From Acidobacteriota bacterium (lineage in GTDB: Bacteria; Acidobacteriota; UBA6911), in the NCBI GenBank assembly GCA_016929335.1, contig JAFGIY010000193.1, positions 1-64,000 on the forward strand: a DNA stretch of 64,000 nucleotides. Reading direction: 5' to 3'. Positions 17,427-26,664 of this stretch are shown one piece after another. The translations under genes were made by a program, and so were the position numbers. Each line of letters starts with the position of its first letter. Within the stretch, counting starts at the first letter, position 1. The notes under the pieces are model-generated. The model was not told the DNA's origin. It worked only from the letters and a program-made list of their open reading frames with translations, and made no database searches.

Positions 17427-18971
17427 TTATCCAAATATGCTGCCGAAGATAATTCCGCTGATCGCTGCCATAGCGATGACCAGTGAACAGAAGACTGCTG
17501 TTTTTTTTGTACCCAGCACGCTTCGAATGACAAGCATGTTGGGCAATGACAGCGCCGGCCCTGCCAGCAATAGCGCCAAAGCCGGACCCTTGCCCATTCC
17601 CGCGCCGATAAGCCCTTGAAGAATGGGTACTTCGGTAAGCGTCGCAAAATACATGAAAGCGCCGAAGACACTGGCAAAAAGATTTGTCCAGAGCGGCCAG
17701 GCCGAACGGGCAAACGCTTCGAAAGCTCCGCCCCCCAATCCGGTGATCGCAAAGAATGCATCCGGTTTGTCTCCGACGAGCATCTCGACATATTTGCCCG
17801 GAATCATGCCTTCGTGCCCGGGCCGGCCCAGGAGAAAGCCCGCGATCAGGACGCCGAAGAGCAGCAGGGGCATAATCTGTTTGGCAAATCCCCAGGTCGC
17901 ATCAAACCATTCGGAAGCTTCGCCTTCCTGCTTGATCGTAATCACCGACAATCCCACCACAGCGGCGGAAAATGGGAGCAGCACCCATATTCCCCCGGCG
18001 GGCAGCAGGAACGCCAGGACGATTGGAGGGATTGCCGCCAGAACGACTTTCCACCAGGAAATGTGGAACCAAAGAACGAGAATAATCCCTAAGAGGATTC
18101 CAAACAGAGACGTGACCAGCCATTTATTCTGCCAGATCGATGTCCAGACACCCGGAGCCGGTGTCTGGGACGCTATCTCCCGTGCCGCGATCCTGATTTC
18201 TTCGCCTGCTCTGGAGCCGGACAGAACCTTGAGCGTATAACCCGCATCGGCAGCGGATGGCTCCTCGGGCGCCTGAATAATGGCGGCCTCCAGCTTCTGC
18301 CCATCGATCAGGGAAAAATGAAAGTCGTTCGGAGTGCCCCAATTGGCAAAAATCAGGACGGCAAGCATCACCGCGAAGAAAAGTGCATTCTGCCATAACG
18401 GCCGCGCGACCTCCGGTTCGGGCATGCCGGCCTGGGCGATGGCCTTGGCATCTTCCTCCTTGCGGAACACGAAGTGCATGATCAAGCCGATGATAACGCT
18501 GAAACCGATGGCGCCGACCGCGCGGGCGATTCCCAGTTCCAAGCCGAGAATACGGGCGGTCAGGATGATCGCCAGCACGTTGATGGCCGGGCCGGAATAT
18601 AGAAACGCGCATGCGGGACCCAGGCCCGCACCCATGCGCCAGATGCCGGCAAACAGGGGGAGAACCGTGCAGGAGCAGACAGCCAGGACAGAGCCTGAGA
18701 CCGACGCCACGCCGTAGGCTCCGACGCGCGCGGCGCGGGCTCCGAGGTACTTCATAACGGCGGCCTGACTGACAAAAACGCCGATGGCGCCGGCGATAAA
18801 GAATGCGGGGACCAGGCACAGGAGCACATGTTCGCGTGCATACCAGCGGCTCAAGTGCAGGGATTCAAGGATGCTTTGGATGAAACGATCCTGGGTGAGC
18901 GGGAGCCAGAAGAAAAGCAGAAAAACACCCACCATCCATGCCATCGGTTTCCATTCAGATTTCAAATTCAC
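17427..18971 (-). CDS. ArsP/YraQ-type membrane permease
   Basis: A 514-residue membrane protein with two groups of helices around a central soluble insert (residues ~210-280, EEPSAADAGYTLKVLSG...). The first half has the family motif SGSVLAVCSCTVLPLFAG with a CxC pair and YSGPAINVLAIIL. The second half repeats it (FMYFATLTEVPILQGL, LLLAGPALSLPNML). Related permeases export trivalent organoarsenicals or other thiophilic ions. It is followed by thioredoxin and DGC genes and preceded by arsR, so an arsenic or metal efflux unit is likely. The central insert is unusual for the family. Confidence 0.82.
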   Translation of the reverse strand: MNLKSEWKPMAWMVGVFLLFFWLPLTQDRFIQSILESLHLSRWYAREHVLLCLVPAFFIAGAIGVFVSQAAVMKYLGARAARVGAYGVASVSGSVLAVCSCTVLPLFAGIWRMGAGLGPACAFLYSGPAINVLAIILTARILGLELGIARAVGAIGFSVIIGLIMHFVFRKEEDAKAIAQAGMPEPEVARPLWQNALFFAVMLAVLIFANWGTPNDFHFSLIDGQKLEAAIIQAPEEPSAADAGYTLKVLSGSRAGEEIRIAAREIASQTPAPGVWTSIWQNKWLVTSLFGILLGIILVLWFHISWWKVVLAAIPPIVLAFLLPAGGIWVLLPFSAAVVGLSVITIKQEGEASEWFDATWGFAKQIMPLLLFGVLIAGFLLGRPGHEGMIPGKYVEMLVGDKPDAFFAITGLGGGAFEAFARSAWPLWTNLFASVFGAFMYFATLTEVPILQGLIGAGMGKGPALALLLAGPALSLPNMLVIRSVLGTKKTAVFCSLVIAMAAISGIIFGSIFG

Positions 18972-19084
18972 AATATTTCATCCTTAAGTTCGTTTCGGCA
19001 TATTAATACCGGTCCCAGAGGCGGTAGACTTCATCCATATTCAAGGGTTGCTGCCTCTGAGGAATCTCTGCTCAAAGCCGGTAT

Positions 19085-19465
19085 CTAGCCGATTGCATAG
19101 CCTTTTCTTGCCCGAAGACCTTTTGCAGCTTGTCGCTCGTTAATCTTCATGATATCCCATTGCTCTTTTGCGTTTGCTTGAACGACTTCTCCTACACATT
19201 CAAAAAAACGCAGGATGCAGGGCATTTTCAGGCGATAAAAGACCTGAAGCCCGCGCTTCTCGGCGTGAATAACTCCGGCACTCCTGAGCACGGACAGGTG
19301 TTTGGATATTGTGGAAATATCCGCTCCGATCATATCGGTCAAGTCGCACACACAGCGCTCGCCCTCTGCCAGCTGTTCAAGTATGAAGAGGCGTGAAGGG
19401 TGCGCTAGAGCTTTAAAAATTTTTGCTCGGGTCAGCAACCCGGCTTGAGTTTTTTCATCCATCAT
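19085..19465 (-). CDS. arsR: ArsR-family repressor (first copy)
   Basis: A ~126-residue winged-helix repressor. RAKIFKALAHPSRLFILEQLAEGERCVCDLTDMIG contains the metalloid-binding CVC of ArsR proteins, followed by the recognition helix STISKHLSVLRSAGVI. The start is placed at ATG 19465, because translation from 19501 would read through the palindromic operator. The 27-bp site at 19477-19503 begins 12 bp upstream, which fits autorepression. It heads the minus-strand group of permease, thioredoxin and DGC genes. Confidence 0.9.
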   Translation of the reverse strand: MMDEKTQAGLLTRAKIFKALAHPSRLFILEQLAEGERCVCDLTDMIGADISTISKHLSVLRSAGVIHAEKRGLQVFYRLKMPCILRFFECVGEVVQANAKEQWDIMKINERQAAKGLRARKGYAIG

Positions 19466-19476
19466 GAAAATAATCC

Positions 19477-19503
19477 TATCACTATTTGGCCAAATAGCCA
19501 ATA
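19477..19503 (-). promoter_or_regulatory. arsR operator (palindromic)
   Basis: Contains CTATTTGGCCAAATAG, a perfect 16-bp palindrome, and the inverted repeat TTGGC-N6-GCCAA. It lies just upstream of the arsR start. The same 27-bp context recurs at 13049-13075 upstream of the octaheme cytochrome in the same orientation relative to its gene. Confidence 0.75.
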
Positions 19504-19673
19504 ATGGAAATATGTTTATATCATTTTTTGGGCCGGCATGAGACTCCTTGCGGTCGGCAACAGATTTTCATTAAACACTGAGGAAGGTATTGGATGCTTC
19601 TTCCGCGCCGATTTCAAACAAATTTATCGCTGCGCTACTTCTTTTTCGCCATTCCCATATGGTTAACGAAGGC

Positions 19674-20162
19674 TCAATTGGGCATCTCCTGTTTTATCAT
19701 CGGGCGCCCATTTTCATCCCACTGGATCAGGCCGCCCTCCAGCACTTTAATGTTTTCCGGGCCATATCCCAGCTGCAGCAATTCTAGAGCCATCCTGGCG
19801 CTGTCGTCGCCCTCTTCGCAGAGACAATAAATCACAATCAGTTTTTCCATGGGCAAACCCATGAGCATGAGCTGCCTGTTGGTCAGGTCCTCCGTGGATA
19901 CATAGGGGATATTTATAGCCGAAGGGATGTGCCACATCTCATAGCCGTCCGGCGATTGCGTATCGACGAGAACGATGTCGGCCTTCTTTTCGAGAAGTTG
20001 GGAAAGCTCTGCAGCCGGCATTCTCGGCACCTCAGGATGCGTCAGCTTCGCATTTGCAGGAGCTTTTTCGGTGGAATAGGCAAAGAAATTCCAGGCGCCT
20101 GCAGGCATAACAAGCAACATCAGAGCTGTAAGGATTCTGGTGCATTGTGTTTTACAGTTCAC
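19674..20162 (-). CDS. Exported single-domain rhodanese
   Basis: A 162-residue protein with a signal peptide (ILTALMLLVMPAGAW) and one rhodanese domain: HPEVPRMPAAELSQLL, IVLVDTQS, GYEMWHIPSAINIPY, and the active loop YCLCEEGDDSA. The loop C-L-C-E-E-G has two cysteines and an acidic stretch instead of the common CxxGxR, which may favour a different acceptor or a metalloid. It probably acts in the periplasm on sulfane sulfur. A frameshifted paralogue lies immediately upstream, so this is a tandem duplication. Confidence 0.82.
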   Translation of the reverse strand: MNCKTQCTRILTALMLLVMPAGAWNFFAYSTEKAPANAKLTHPEVPRMPAAELSQLLEKKADIVLVDTQSPDGYEMWHIPSAINIPYVSTEDLTNRQLMLMGLPMEKLIVIYCLCEEGDDSARMALELLQLGYGPENIKVLEGGLIQWDENGRPMIKQEMPN

Positions 20163-20174
20163 AACCGCTCCATT

Positions 20175-20781
20175 CTATTCCGGGATCTCGGTTTTAATCA
20201 TTGGATAGTTCTTTGCATCCCATTGTACAAGCCCACCCTCCAGCACTTTGACTCTGTCCCGGCGATAATCCATTTTCCAAAGCATTAGAGCAACCTCCGA
20301 GCTATCGGCGCCCTCCTCACACAGGCAGTAGAGCACAATCAATTTATCCTTCGGGAGCGTTCCGAGCATGTCGTCTTTTGTCGGGGTTATCCATTAGCGT
20401 GATATAGGGCATGTTGACTGCAGTCGGGATGTGCCACAATTCGAAGAAATCTTTTGGATTCGTATCCACGATAACAAGATCGGCCTTTTTCGCAAGCATT
20501 TCCTTCACTTCATTTGCGGGTATTCGAGGCACCTCGGGATGAACTATCGGCTTTGGCGATGTCGCCGTATCAAACCTTTCCATTGTTGCGGAGGGATCCT
20601 TATGCTGAGTTTCGGAATTTGCCGCATACGCGGTGCGGGTAAAACTTTTCTCTGAGAATGTTCTGCAGAAAGGCGAGCAAGGAAGCAATTGCCTTTCTCT
20701 GGTAAGGTGCTGAAGACCGGCCAACAGAAGGATAAATGTTCCCAGAAAAAGAAATCCATGCATGCGAAACGGCTTTTGCAT
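20175..20781 (-). pseudogene. Exported rhodanese, frameshifted
   Basis: A paralogue of the gene at 19674. The first frame (from ATG 20781) gives a signal anchor, VHPEVPRIPANEVKEML, IVDTNPKDFFELWHIPTAVNMPY and then runs out after DNPDKRR. The second frame (to 20175) continues with MLGTLPKDKLIVLYCLCEEGADS to the end. Removing one A from the AAAA run near 20384-20388 joins the frames as NPDKDDMLGT. It is either a recent single-base mutation or an assembly error. The active loop CLCEEG is intact. Confidence 0.75.
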
Positions 20782-20831
20782 AATCACCCTTTCCTTTCTT
20801 TGACGCACGAGCGAAATCTTTCTTCCGCAGA

Positions 20832-22100
20832 CTAGGGACACTGGACCACGCCCTGGGCCCATAAGCAGCCTCCGCAGGCCGGGGCAGGGCTTCCGATGCA
20901 GTCTTCCTGGTTTGATTCAAAAAATTCGCATCCTCCACACATGAGGCAGGGAGAGAAATTGAATTCCAGCAGGCGGTTGCGCAGGTTGAGATATTCCGGC
21001 TTGTTCCATATCTGATCGATACTTTGATTCAGCACATTGCCAACCGCATGGCGCTTAATGGATCTCTCGTATTTATAGACATACATCTTGTGATCGTGCA
21101 TCAACGCCAGGCAGGGGCTTACCTCTCCGTCCCACCGAATTGCCATCGATCCTTTGTCGATAAAGGGGCATCGGTTGTTTCTTTCTCCAAAGCCGGCCCC
21201 GGAAATGCTGAGATAATGGTCGCCCCGCATTGCCTGATAGAGCGCTTCACGCGTTGCCGGACTGACATCCATCTTGGGGAAATCGAGGAAGCGCAACAAA
21301 GGCGAGGAAATGTAAATGGAATCGGTTACAGCACGGGAGTATAGAATCTCCTCCTGCATTTCGGGAGTGTAGGGAAGAACATTGGTCACCATAAAATGAA
21401 GCGAACCCAAGCGAGTGGCGAGGCTGAGGACGCCCGGCAGATCAGCAATATTGCGCTTCATGGCAACGAATACAATCCCGATCTGCGGCTTCAGAAGCAG
21501 GTCGAAATTTTCCGGCCGATACCGGAGCCAGCGGGTGTGGCGAAGGTCATAGAGATTTTTAAGAACCTCCGGCAATGCAGCTCCCAGACGCACATCTGCA
21601 TAGCTTTCGGGCGTGGCGCCATCCAGTGAAACCCAGATTTTGTCCAGTCCCACGGCAACCAGTTCTGTCGAAACGGCTTTGCTGAGCAGAGTGCCGTTTG
21701 AAATCAATTCTACTTTGGAACCGAGCGCTTTAGCCTCCCGTACCATATCCAAAATATTGGGATGAGAAAGCGGCTCTCCCAGTCCGCCGAAAAAGATATC
21801 GGGTGGTGGATCTATCGAGCGTAATCCCTCAATAATCCGGGAAAAGGTCTCGGAGCTCATTGATCCAAGCGGTTCATCCCAACCGTGACGAACGCATGTT
21901 ACGCAATCAAGATTACAGCGGTTGGTTGGTTCAATATAAACCTTGGCCAGCTGCGTTACGGGCCGGAGAAGCGTCAGCTTGTTGGTATTGCTTTCAATGC
22001 GGATCCTTGCGCCCGGAACAAGACCAAATTGCCTGGCAAGTTCCGGCGGCAAAATAAGACATCCATCCTTATTAATATCGGTCACAAAATCTTTGGTCAT
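20832..22100 (-). CDS. Radical SAM/SPASM protein with N-terminal AbrB-like domain
   Basis: A 422-residue enzyme. Residues ~1-50 look like an AbrB/SpoVT swapped-hairpin domain (INKDGCLILPPELARQFGLVPGARIRI). Next is a radical SAM core with CNLDCVTC binding the SAM [4Fe-4S] cluster and FGGLGEPLSHP. The C-terminus has SPASM-type cysteines (NRCPF, VSPCLAL, FSPCLMCGGCEF, DCIG, CGGCLW). It is a paralogue of 32879-34177, which sits beside a tungsten aldehyde oxidoreductase, and both resemble the family annotated as tungsten-cofactor oxidoreductase maturases. Here, however, it lies between rhodaneses and arsG. The target is unknown. The AbrB fusion could give DNA or partner binding. Confidence 0.82.
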   Translation of the reverse strand: MTKDFVTDINKDGCLILPPELARQFGLVPGARIRIESNTNKLTLLRPVTQLAKVYIEPTNRCNLDCVTCVRHGWDEPLGSMSSETFSRIIEGLRSIDPPPDIFFGGLGEPLSHPNILDMVREAKALGSKVELISNGTLLSKAVSTELVAVGLDKIWVSLDGATPESYADVRLGAALPEVLKNLYDLRHTRWLRYRPENFDLLLKPQIGIVFVAMKRNIADLPGVLSLATRLGSLHFMVTNVLPYTPEMQEEILYSRAVTDSIYISSPLLRFLDFPKMDVSPATREALYQAMRGDHYLSISGAGFGERNNRCPFIDKGSMAIRWDGEVSPCLALMHDHKMYVYKYERSIKRHAVGNVLNQSIDQIWNKPEYLNLRNRLLEFNFSPCLMCGGCEFFESNQEDCIGSPAPACGGCLWAQGVVQCP

Positions 22101-22145
22101 TCTCAAACTCTTTCAAATGCTTTGCTTGATCCATCGATGGTCGAG

Positions 22146-22832
22146 TTAGAAGTCCAAAAGGTTTTTCAGCAGGAGATAAATTCCGGCGCCGATAAAAACG
22201 ACTGCGGTTATCTTCCGCACCCATTTTTCGATTTGTGTCAATTTGTCGAATATTTTGCCGATTGATTTCATGCTAAAAACCATCACAAGCGCAAAAGCAA
22301 CCACAGGAATCGCCGTGCCCAAACCGTAGATCGAAGGCATCATGACGGCGGATTTTCCATCAATCGCCAGCGGGATCAGACTTCCAAAAAAGAGAGCGGC
22401 GGAAAGCGGGCAAAAGGTAAGCGCAAAGATAATGCCAAGGAGCCCCGATCCCCATAGCCCCCATTTGCCGGCCTTCTCTTGGACTGACTTGCTCACGAAG
22501 GACGCTGAGAAAGAAATAGGGATTACATCCAACAGGAGGATTCCTACGACTATCAGCAGCGGCCCTATGATTTTGTGCATGTTCGATTCGAGAAAAAAGG
22601 AAACCTCCGGCAGGGAGAGCAGGCTGGCGACGGCTAAAACGGCGATCGCAACATAGGTTAGCATTCTACCCACTGCATAGAGCAATCCGCTCCATAGTGC
22701 TTTCTTCGAGGATCCCAGATTCCTTGAAATAAAGGACACGGCGGCAATGTTTGTTGCCAGGGGACAAGGGCTGATTGAGGTCAGAATCCCAAGCCAAAAA
22801 GCGGAGAAGATATCAAGGTAAAGACTTTGCAT
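22146..22832 (-). CDS. arsG: ArsG-type CcdA-like permease
   Basis: A 228-residue membrane protein with six helices and the CcdA/DsbD-like cysteines placed in helices 1 and 4 (TSISPCPLATNIAA; ALTFCPLSAALFFG). Proteins of this type act with ArsE and ArsF in an electron-relay or efflux system that gives resistance to nitro- and amino-aromatic arsenicals in Shewanella. It is 13 bp downstream of the arsF-like gene. A cytochrome-biogenesis CcdA is the main alternative, but the adjacent ArsF argues for ArsG. Confidence 0.8.
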   Translation of the reverse strand: MQSLYLDIFSAFWLGILTSISPCPLATNIAAVSFISRNLGSSKKALWSGLLYAVGRMLTYVAIAVLAVASLLSLPEVSFFLESNMHKIIGPLLIVVGILLLDVIPISFSASFVSKSVQEKAGKWGLWGSGLLGIIFALTFCPLSAALFFGSLIPLAIDGKSAVMMPSIYGLGTAIPVVAFALVMVFSMKSIGKIFDKLTQIEKWVRKITAVVFIGAGIYLLLKNLLDF

Positions 22833-22845
22833 TACTTTTTCCTCT

Positions 22846-23298
22846 CTACCCCTTGGCCAGATAATTCCGGACTTCTCTGCGCACGTAATTAAGGAAAGCG
22901 TCCTTGCGCCCGGTCAGTTGCCATACCATTTTCAGATTCGTCCACTCTGTTTGTTTGCCGTTGACGGTGTTCACCAGAACAAGCGATTTGGAAACGAGTT
23001 TGTAATCCTTCATGAAATGCCGGTGCTCCGGCTTTTCATAGTTGATGATCCGCATTTCCAGTGTTCCGTTTCTCAACTCTTCGGCGAATCCCTTCTCGAT
23101 CGCTTCCTTGGAATAAGCCTCAATCTTCATGCAGGTGCTGCACCTGGTATTAGTGTGGAAATAATAAGCAATCACTTTATGTGTACCTGGTTTTGACATT
23201 GCAGATGGTTGAGCCGACGCCGTCAAAGCCGGATAGGCAACAGCCGCAGCCAGCCCAATAATCAATATACAGTTCAAAAAGGGCTTGTGGATCATCAT
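22846..23298 (-). CDS. arsF: ArsF-type exported thioredoxin-like protein
   Basis: A 150-residue protein with a signal peptide (CILIIGLAAAVAYPALTASA). The mature part begins with a thioredoxin-like strand (HKVIAYYFHTNTRCSTCMKIEAYS) whose CxxC is CSTC, followed by KEAIEKGF. This is the ArsF pattern, the periplasmic redox partner of ArsG. The start is ATG 23298 with GGAGG upstream. First gene of a probable arsF-arsG pair, divergent from the arsR-acr3-arsC operon. Confidence 0.82.
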   Translation of the reverse strand: MMIHKPFLNCILIIGLAAAVAYPALTASAQPSAMSKPGTHKVIAYYFHTNTRCSTCMKIEAYSKEAIEKGFAEELRNGTLEMRIINYEKPEHRHFMKDYKLVSKSLVLVNTVNGKQTEWTNLKMVWQLTGRKDAFLNYVRREVRNYLAKG

Positions 23299-23546
23299 TG
23301 ATTTCCTCCATTTGCTTCTCTTCTTCGGCCAAAAACTAAACATGGCGAGGAGACTGAGCCGTGTAGGGCTTGAAACCGCTTTGAATAACTAATCCAGCGA
23401 ATCCGGTTTCATAAGTACTCACGGCTATTTACGGCCGGAAAGAGAATAACACGGGAAATTTAGTCCCCTGCGCAGCGGACAGGATCCTTTCTGCTAAACC
23501 TAAGATATTGTGTTAATTGAGCCTGCAGCATTTACCAAAATTGCCC

Positions 23547-23575
23547 TTGACTACATTCGTTAAACCGGATATATG
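23547..23575 (+). promoter_or_regulatory. Sigma70-type promoter of arsR-acr3-arsC
   Basis: TTGACT (23547-23552), 17-bp spacer, TATATG (23570-23575). The ATG at 23577 directly after the -10 would need a leaderless message. The better translation start is TTG 23598, 6 nt after AAGGAG. Confidence 0.6.
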
Positions 23576-23597
23576 AATGCAAGTAAAGGAGATTCAA

Positions 23598-24029
23598 TTG
23601 AAAGAAACAGCTCGATTTTTCAAAGTCCTTGCCGATGAGGCGCGGCTTCAAATGCTCTGGCTTCTTTTCAACAATAGGGAGCTTTGCGTCTGCGACATAA
23701 TGGAAGTCCTGGAAATCACCCAGTCCAAAGCTTCGCGACATCTTGCCGCTCTACGCAATGCCGGCTTGGCGACCGACCGGAGGGAAGGCCTTTGGTCGTA
23801 TTACTCGCTCTGCCCGGTCAAGGATGAGGTTGCGGAAGCATTCATGAAGCTTCTGAAGGCAAGTCTTTCAAAACGCGCAGATTCAAAGCAGCTGCTCGCA
23901 AAGCTTAGTTCCTGGTTAAAGGCGAAGCAGAGCGGTGATTCCTGTCAAAAAAGCGACCATTTCGCCCGCCCCGTAAAGAACGCAAAAAGCGGCTTCGTAC
24001 CAACATACCTTCCTGGAAGAAGCCGATGA
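23598..24029 (+). CDS. arsR: ArsR-family repressor (second copy)
   Basis: A 143-residue ArsR repressor: [32 protein letters not shown] carries the CVC metalloid site, then the recognition helix [16 protein letters not shown]. The C-terminal ~40 residues are a basic tail with one more cysteine. The start chosen is TTG 23598 (AAGGAG 6 nt before), since ATG 23577 lies directly at the promoter -10. Its last codons overlap acr3 (ATGA), so the two are coupled. It is only distantly similar to the repressor at 19085 and has a different upstream sequence, so the two ars units are probably under separate control. Confidence 0.88.
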   Translation: MKETARFFKVLADEARLQMLWLLFNNRELCVCDIMEVLEITQSKASRHLAALRNAGLATDRREGLWSYYSLCPVKDEVAEAFMKLLKASLSKRADSKQLLAKLSSWLKAKQSGDSCQKSDHFARPVKNAKSGFVPTYLPGRSR

Positions 24030-25123
24030 GCAGCAAATCCTCTGCAGCCCATGGCGCGGGCATTACAAAGAGGTTGTCGTTTCTGGACCGCTTTCTAACT
24101 CTTTGGATTTTCCTCGCCATGATCGTAGGCGTCGGATCCGGTTATCTTTTCCCGGGCATCGTTCCATTTCTTAACAAATTTAACGTGGGAACGACATCCA
24201 TACCAATCGCAATAGGCCTCATTCTGATGATGTATCCTCCTCTTGCCAAGGTACGCTATGAGGAGATGGGGCCGGTATTCCGGAATGCAAAGGTTCTGGG
24301 ACTCTCCCTGGTGCAAAACTGGGTTGTCGGGCCAATTCTGATGTTTGTTCTTGCCGTGCTATTCCTTCGCGACAAGCCGGAATACATGGTCGGATTGATT
24401 ATGATCGGGCTGGCGCGCTGTATTGCGATGGTCATTGTATGGAATGATCTGGCAAAAGGAGATACGGAGTACTGCGCGGGCCTGGTAGCCTTCAATTCGA
24501 TCTTCCAGGTATTTCTGTATTCCGTTTACGCCTATGTCTTCATCACGGTTCTTCCGACCTGGTTTGGCTTAAAGGGCGTCGCGGTAGATATAACGATCGG
24601 CGAGATTGGCAAGAGCGTTTTTATTTATCTTGGGATTCCGTTCATTGCGGGTATGATCACGCGATTTGCTCTTATCAAGGCAAAAAATAAACAATGGTAC
24701 CACGACAAATTTATCCCGAAGATCAGCCCGATTACACTCATCGCGCTTTTATTTACGATCGTGATGATGTTCTCGCTCAAAGGCGAAACTATCGTGCAGC
24801 TGCCATTCGATGTCGTTCGTATCGCAATCCCGCTGCTCATCTACTTTGTGCTCATGTTTTTTATTTCATTCTTCATGAGCAAAAAGGTGGGAGCCGTTTA
24901 TGGCCAGTCGGCGACGCTGTCCTTCACGGCCGCTTCCAACAACTTTGAGCTGGCGATTGCGGTTGCAGTCGCCACTTTCGGAATCCAGCACGGCGCCGCC
25001 TTTGCCGCCGTTATTGGTCCTCTCGTCGAGGTGCCTGTACTGATCGGCCTGGTCAATGTTTCGCTATGGCTCGGGCGCAAGTATTTTGCGAATGTTTCAG
25101 GCGTCTCTGTCAGCAGGTGCTGA
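24026..25123 (+). CDS. acr3: ACR3-type arsenite efflux transporter
   Basis: A 365-residue membrane protein with ten predicted helices. It carries the conserved ACR3 segment with the essential cysteine ([27 protein letters not shown]), as well as [19 protein letters not shown] near the end. It extrudes As(III) using the proton gradient. It overlaps arsR by 4 nt and its stop lies ~60 bp before arsC, so arsR-acr3-arsC forms one operon. Confidence 0.95.
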   Translation: MSSKSSAAHGAGITKRLSFLDRFLTLWIFLAMIVGVGSGYLFPGIVPFLNKFNVGTTSIPIAIGLILMMYPPLAKVRYEEMGPVFRNAKVLGLSLVQNWVVGPILMFVLAVLFLRDKPEYMVGLIMIGLARCIAMVIVWNDLAKGDTEYCAGLVAFNSIFQVFLYSVYAYVFITVLPTWFGLKGVAVDITIGEIGKSVFIYLGIPFIAGMITRFALIKAKNKQWYHDKFIPKISPITLIALLFTIVMMFSLKGETIVQLPFDVVRIAIPLLIYFVLMFFISFFMSKKVGAVYGQSATLSFTAASNNFELAIAVAVATFGIQHGAAFAAVIGPLVEVPVLIGLVNVSLWLGRKYFANVSGVSVSRC

Positions 25124-25182
25124 TGGTCCCGAAAAAAACCTTTTGCAAGCCGGGCAGGAGCGCATCGGATGGAGGATTTTCA

Positions 25183-25593
25183 ATGCGAAAGGGCATCCTC
25201 TTTTTATGCGTAGCGAATTCAGCGCGCAGTCAGATGGCGGAAGGAATCACTCGGTCGCTCGCGCCGGCGGAGATAAAAATCTGGTCGGCCGGTTCTCGCC
25301 CCACAAGTGTGCGTTTTGAGGCCGTCGCCGCGCTTAAGGAGATCGGGATTGATATTTCGGGTTATCGTTCAAAATCGGTGGCCGAGATTCCTGCATCCGA
25401 AGTCGATACGGTAATCACGCTTTGTGGGGAAGAAGAGTGTCCGGTTTTTCTTGGCCAGGCGGTACGGTTGCATTGGGGACTGCCGGATCCTGCCGCCGTT
25501 GCTGGCTCTCAAGAAGAGACGCTGTCGGCATTCAGAAAAGTGCGCGATGAGCTGTATCATCGCATCACCGCTTTCCTCGAGGAGAATCGCTGA
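25183..25593 (+). CDS. arsC: Thioredoxin-coupled arsenate reductase
   Basis: A 136-residue LMW-PTP-fold arsenate reductase. The P-loop is CVANSARSQ (CX5R type, nucleophile Cys9). The resolving cysteines lie in TLCGEEECP, matching the Cys82/Cys89 pair of the Bacillus/S. aureus ArsC family. It reduces arsenate to arsenite for export by ACR3. The ATG at 25183 has GGAGG before it; the frame also runs back into acr3 but without signals. Confidence 0.93.
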   Translation: MRKGILFLCVANSARSQMAEGITRSLAPAEIKIWSAGSRPTSVRFEAVAALKEIGIDISGYRSKSVAEIPASEVDTVITLCGEEECPVFLGQAVRLHWGLPDPAAVAGSQEETLSAFRKVRDELYHRITAFLEENR

Positions 25594-25661
25594 TAAAGGA
25601 ATGGAAGAAATCCGCCCGGTTGGTCTGCATATTTCTGGTTGCCTATTATAATTGAGAATAT

Positions 25662-26603
25662 TCAGCCGGAAAACGAACCGCCAAAGAACTGTTTGATATA
25701 GGATGCGGCAAGAAACAAAAGCATCAATCCCAACATCATTTTGATCAGCTTCTGCGGCATGTATTTCTGAAGGCGGGCTCCGCAATACATCCCCACCATG
25801 CCGCCCAGGCCGAAAAGAATTCCAAGCAGCCAGTCGGGAGAGGTGGGGATGCCTGGTTTCAGCGGCACGAAGGTGTAAAAGAGGACGCCGGCGATTGAGG
25901 TCAGAAAAGTTCCGAAGAGCGCTGCGCCGGCAATCATGTAAACCGGAAGGCCCAGGAAAGCCACGCAGAAGGGCGCGATTATCGAGCCTCCTCCAATTCC
26001 GTATGCGCCTCCGATGATGCCCACAAGAAATGCCATAGCCAGCATTTTGGGAGTGGCGAAGGGAAAGCTGTTCCCGCAGAATTCATATTCTGTTTTTTTT
26101 GCCGAAAAGGAGATGGTTCGGATATTGACGGGGATGCCAATCATCTGATTTATGTTTGGAACTCCGTTTAACCCATTGTTACGACCATTTTTGGCCTTTG
26201 TCATGGCATCCAGCGCAAGGCGCACTCCCACATATAAAAGAACGCAGGCGACAAACAATCGGAATGATCGAGGATCCGGGAGATAGAAAACACGCAAATA
26301 GTAGCCCAGGAATATCCCCGGCAGAGTGGATAAAGCCAGGAGCCAGGCAAGATGCCAAGCCATCCGTCCTTCACGGATGTAGCGATAGACGCCGCTCGGA
26401 ATGGCCACAATGTTATAGACAAAATTGGTGGCGCTGACGGATGGAGTAACGAAATGCAGATAACTGATCTGAAATGGCAACAGGAGAAAGGCTCCGGAAA
26501 CTCCTCCCATCGAGGCAAAGAAGGAAACTACAAAAGCAACGAGAGGTGGAAGGAAAACCCAGGTGGTCACACCTGATACCGGAAAGCTCATTTGCAGATC
26601 CAT
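25662..26603 (-). CDS. TSUP (TauE/SafE) family membrane transporter
   Basis: A 313-residue protein with about eight membrane helices and the typical glycine-rich repeats FFASMGGVSGAFLLLPFQI and FLVGIIGGAYGIGGGSIIAPF. Family members export sulfite, organosulfonates or similar anions. A cytoplasmic loop at ~130-170 is longer than usual. It converges on arsC and follows the YqeB gene on the same strand by 60 bp. Given the sulfur-relay and oxyanion genes around it, a sulfur-anion or metal-oxyanion exporter is plausible, but the substrate cannot be read from sequence. Confidence 0.82.
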   Translation of the reverse strand: MDLQMSFPVSGVTTWVFLPPLVAFVVSFFASMGGVSGAFLLLPFQISYLHFVTPSVSATNFVYNIVAIPSGVYRYIREGRMAWHLAWLLALSTLPGIFLGYYLRVFYLPDPRSFRLFVACVLLYVGVRLALDAMTKAKNGRNNGLNGVPNINQMIGIPVNIRTISFSAKKTEYEFCGNSFPFATPKMLAMAFLVGIIGGAYGIGGGSIIAPFCVAFLGLPVYMIAGAALFGTFLTSIAGVLFYTFVPLKPGIPTSPDWLLGILFGLGGMVGMYCGARLQKYMPQKLIKMMLGLMLLFLAASYIKQFFGGSFSG

Positions 26604-26664
26604 TTATTTCCTCTTGAATTCATCCCCGTTCAGTTTTTCCGCGGGAGGCTCAAGCTAAACTGCT

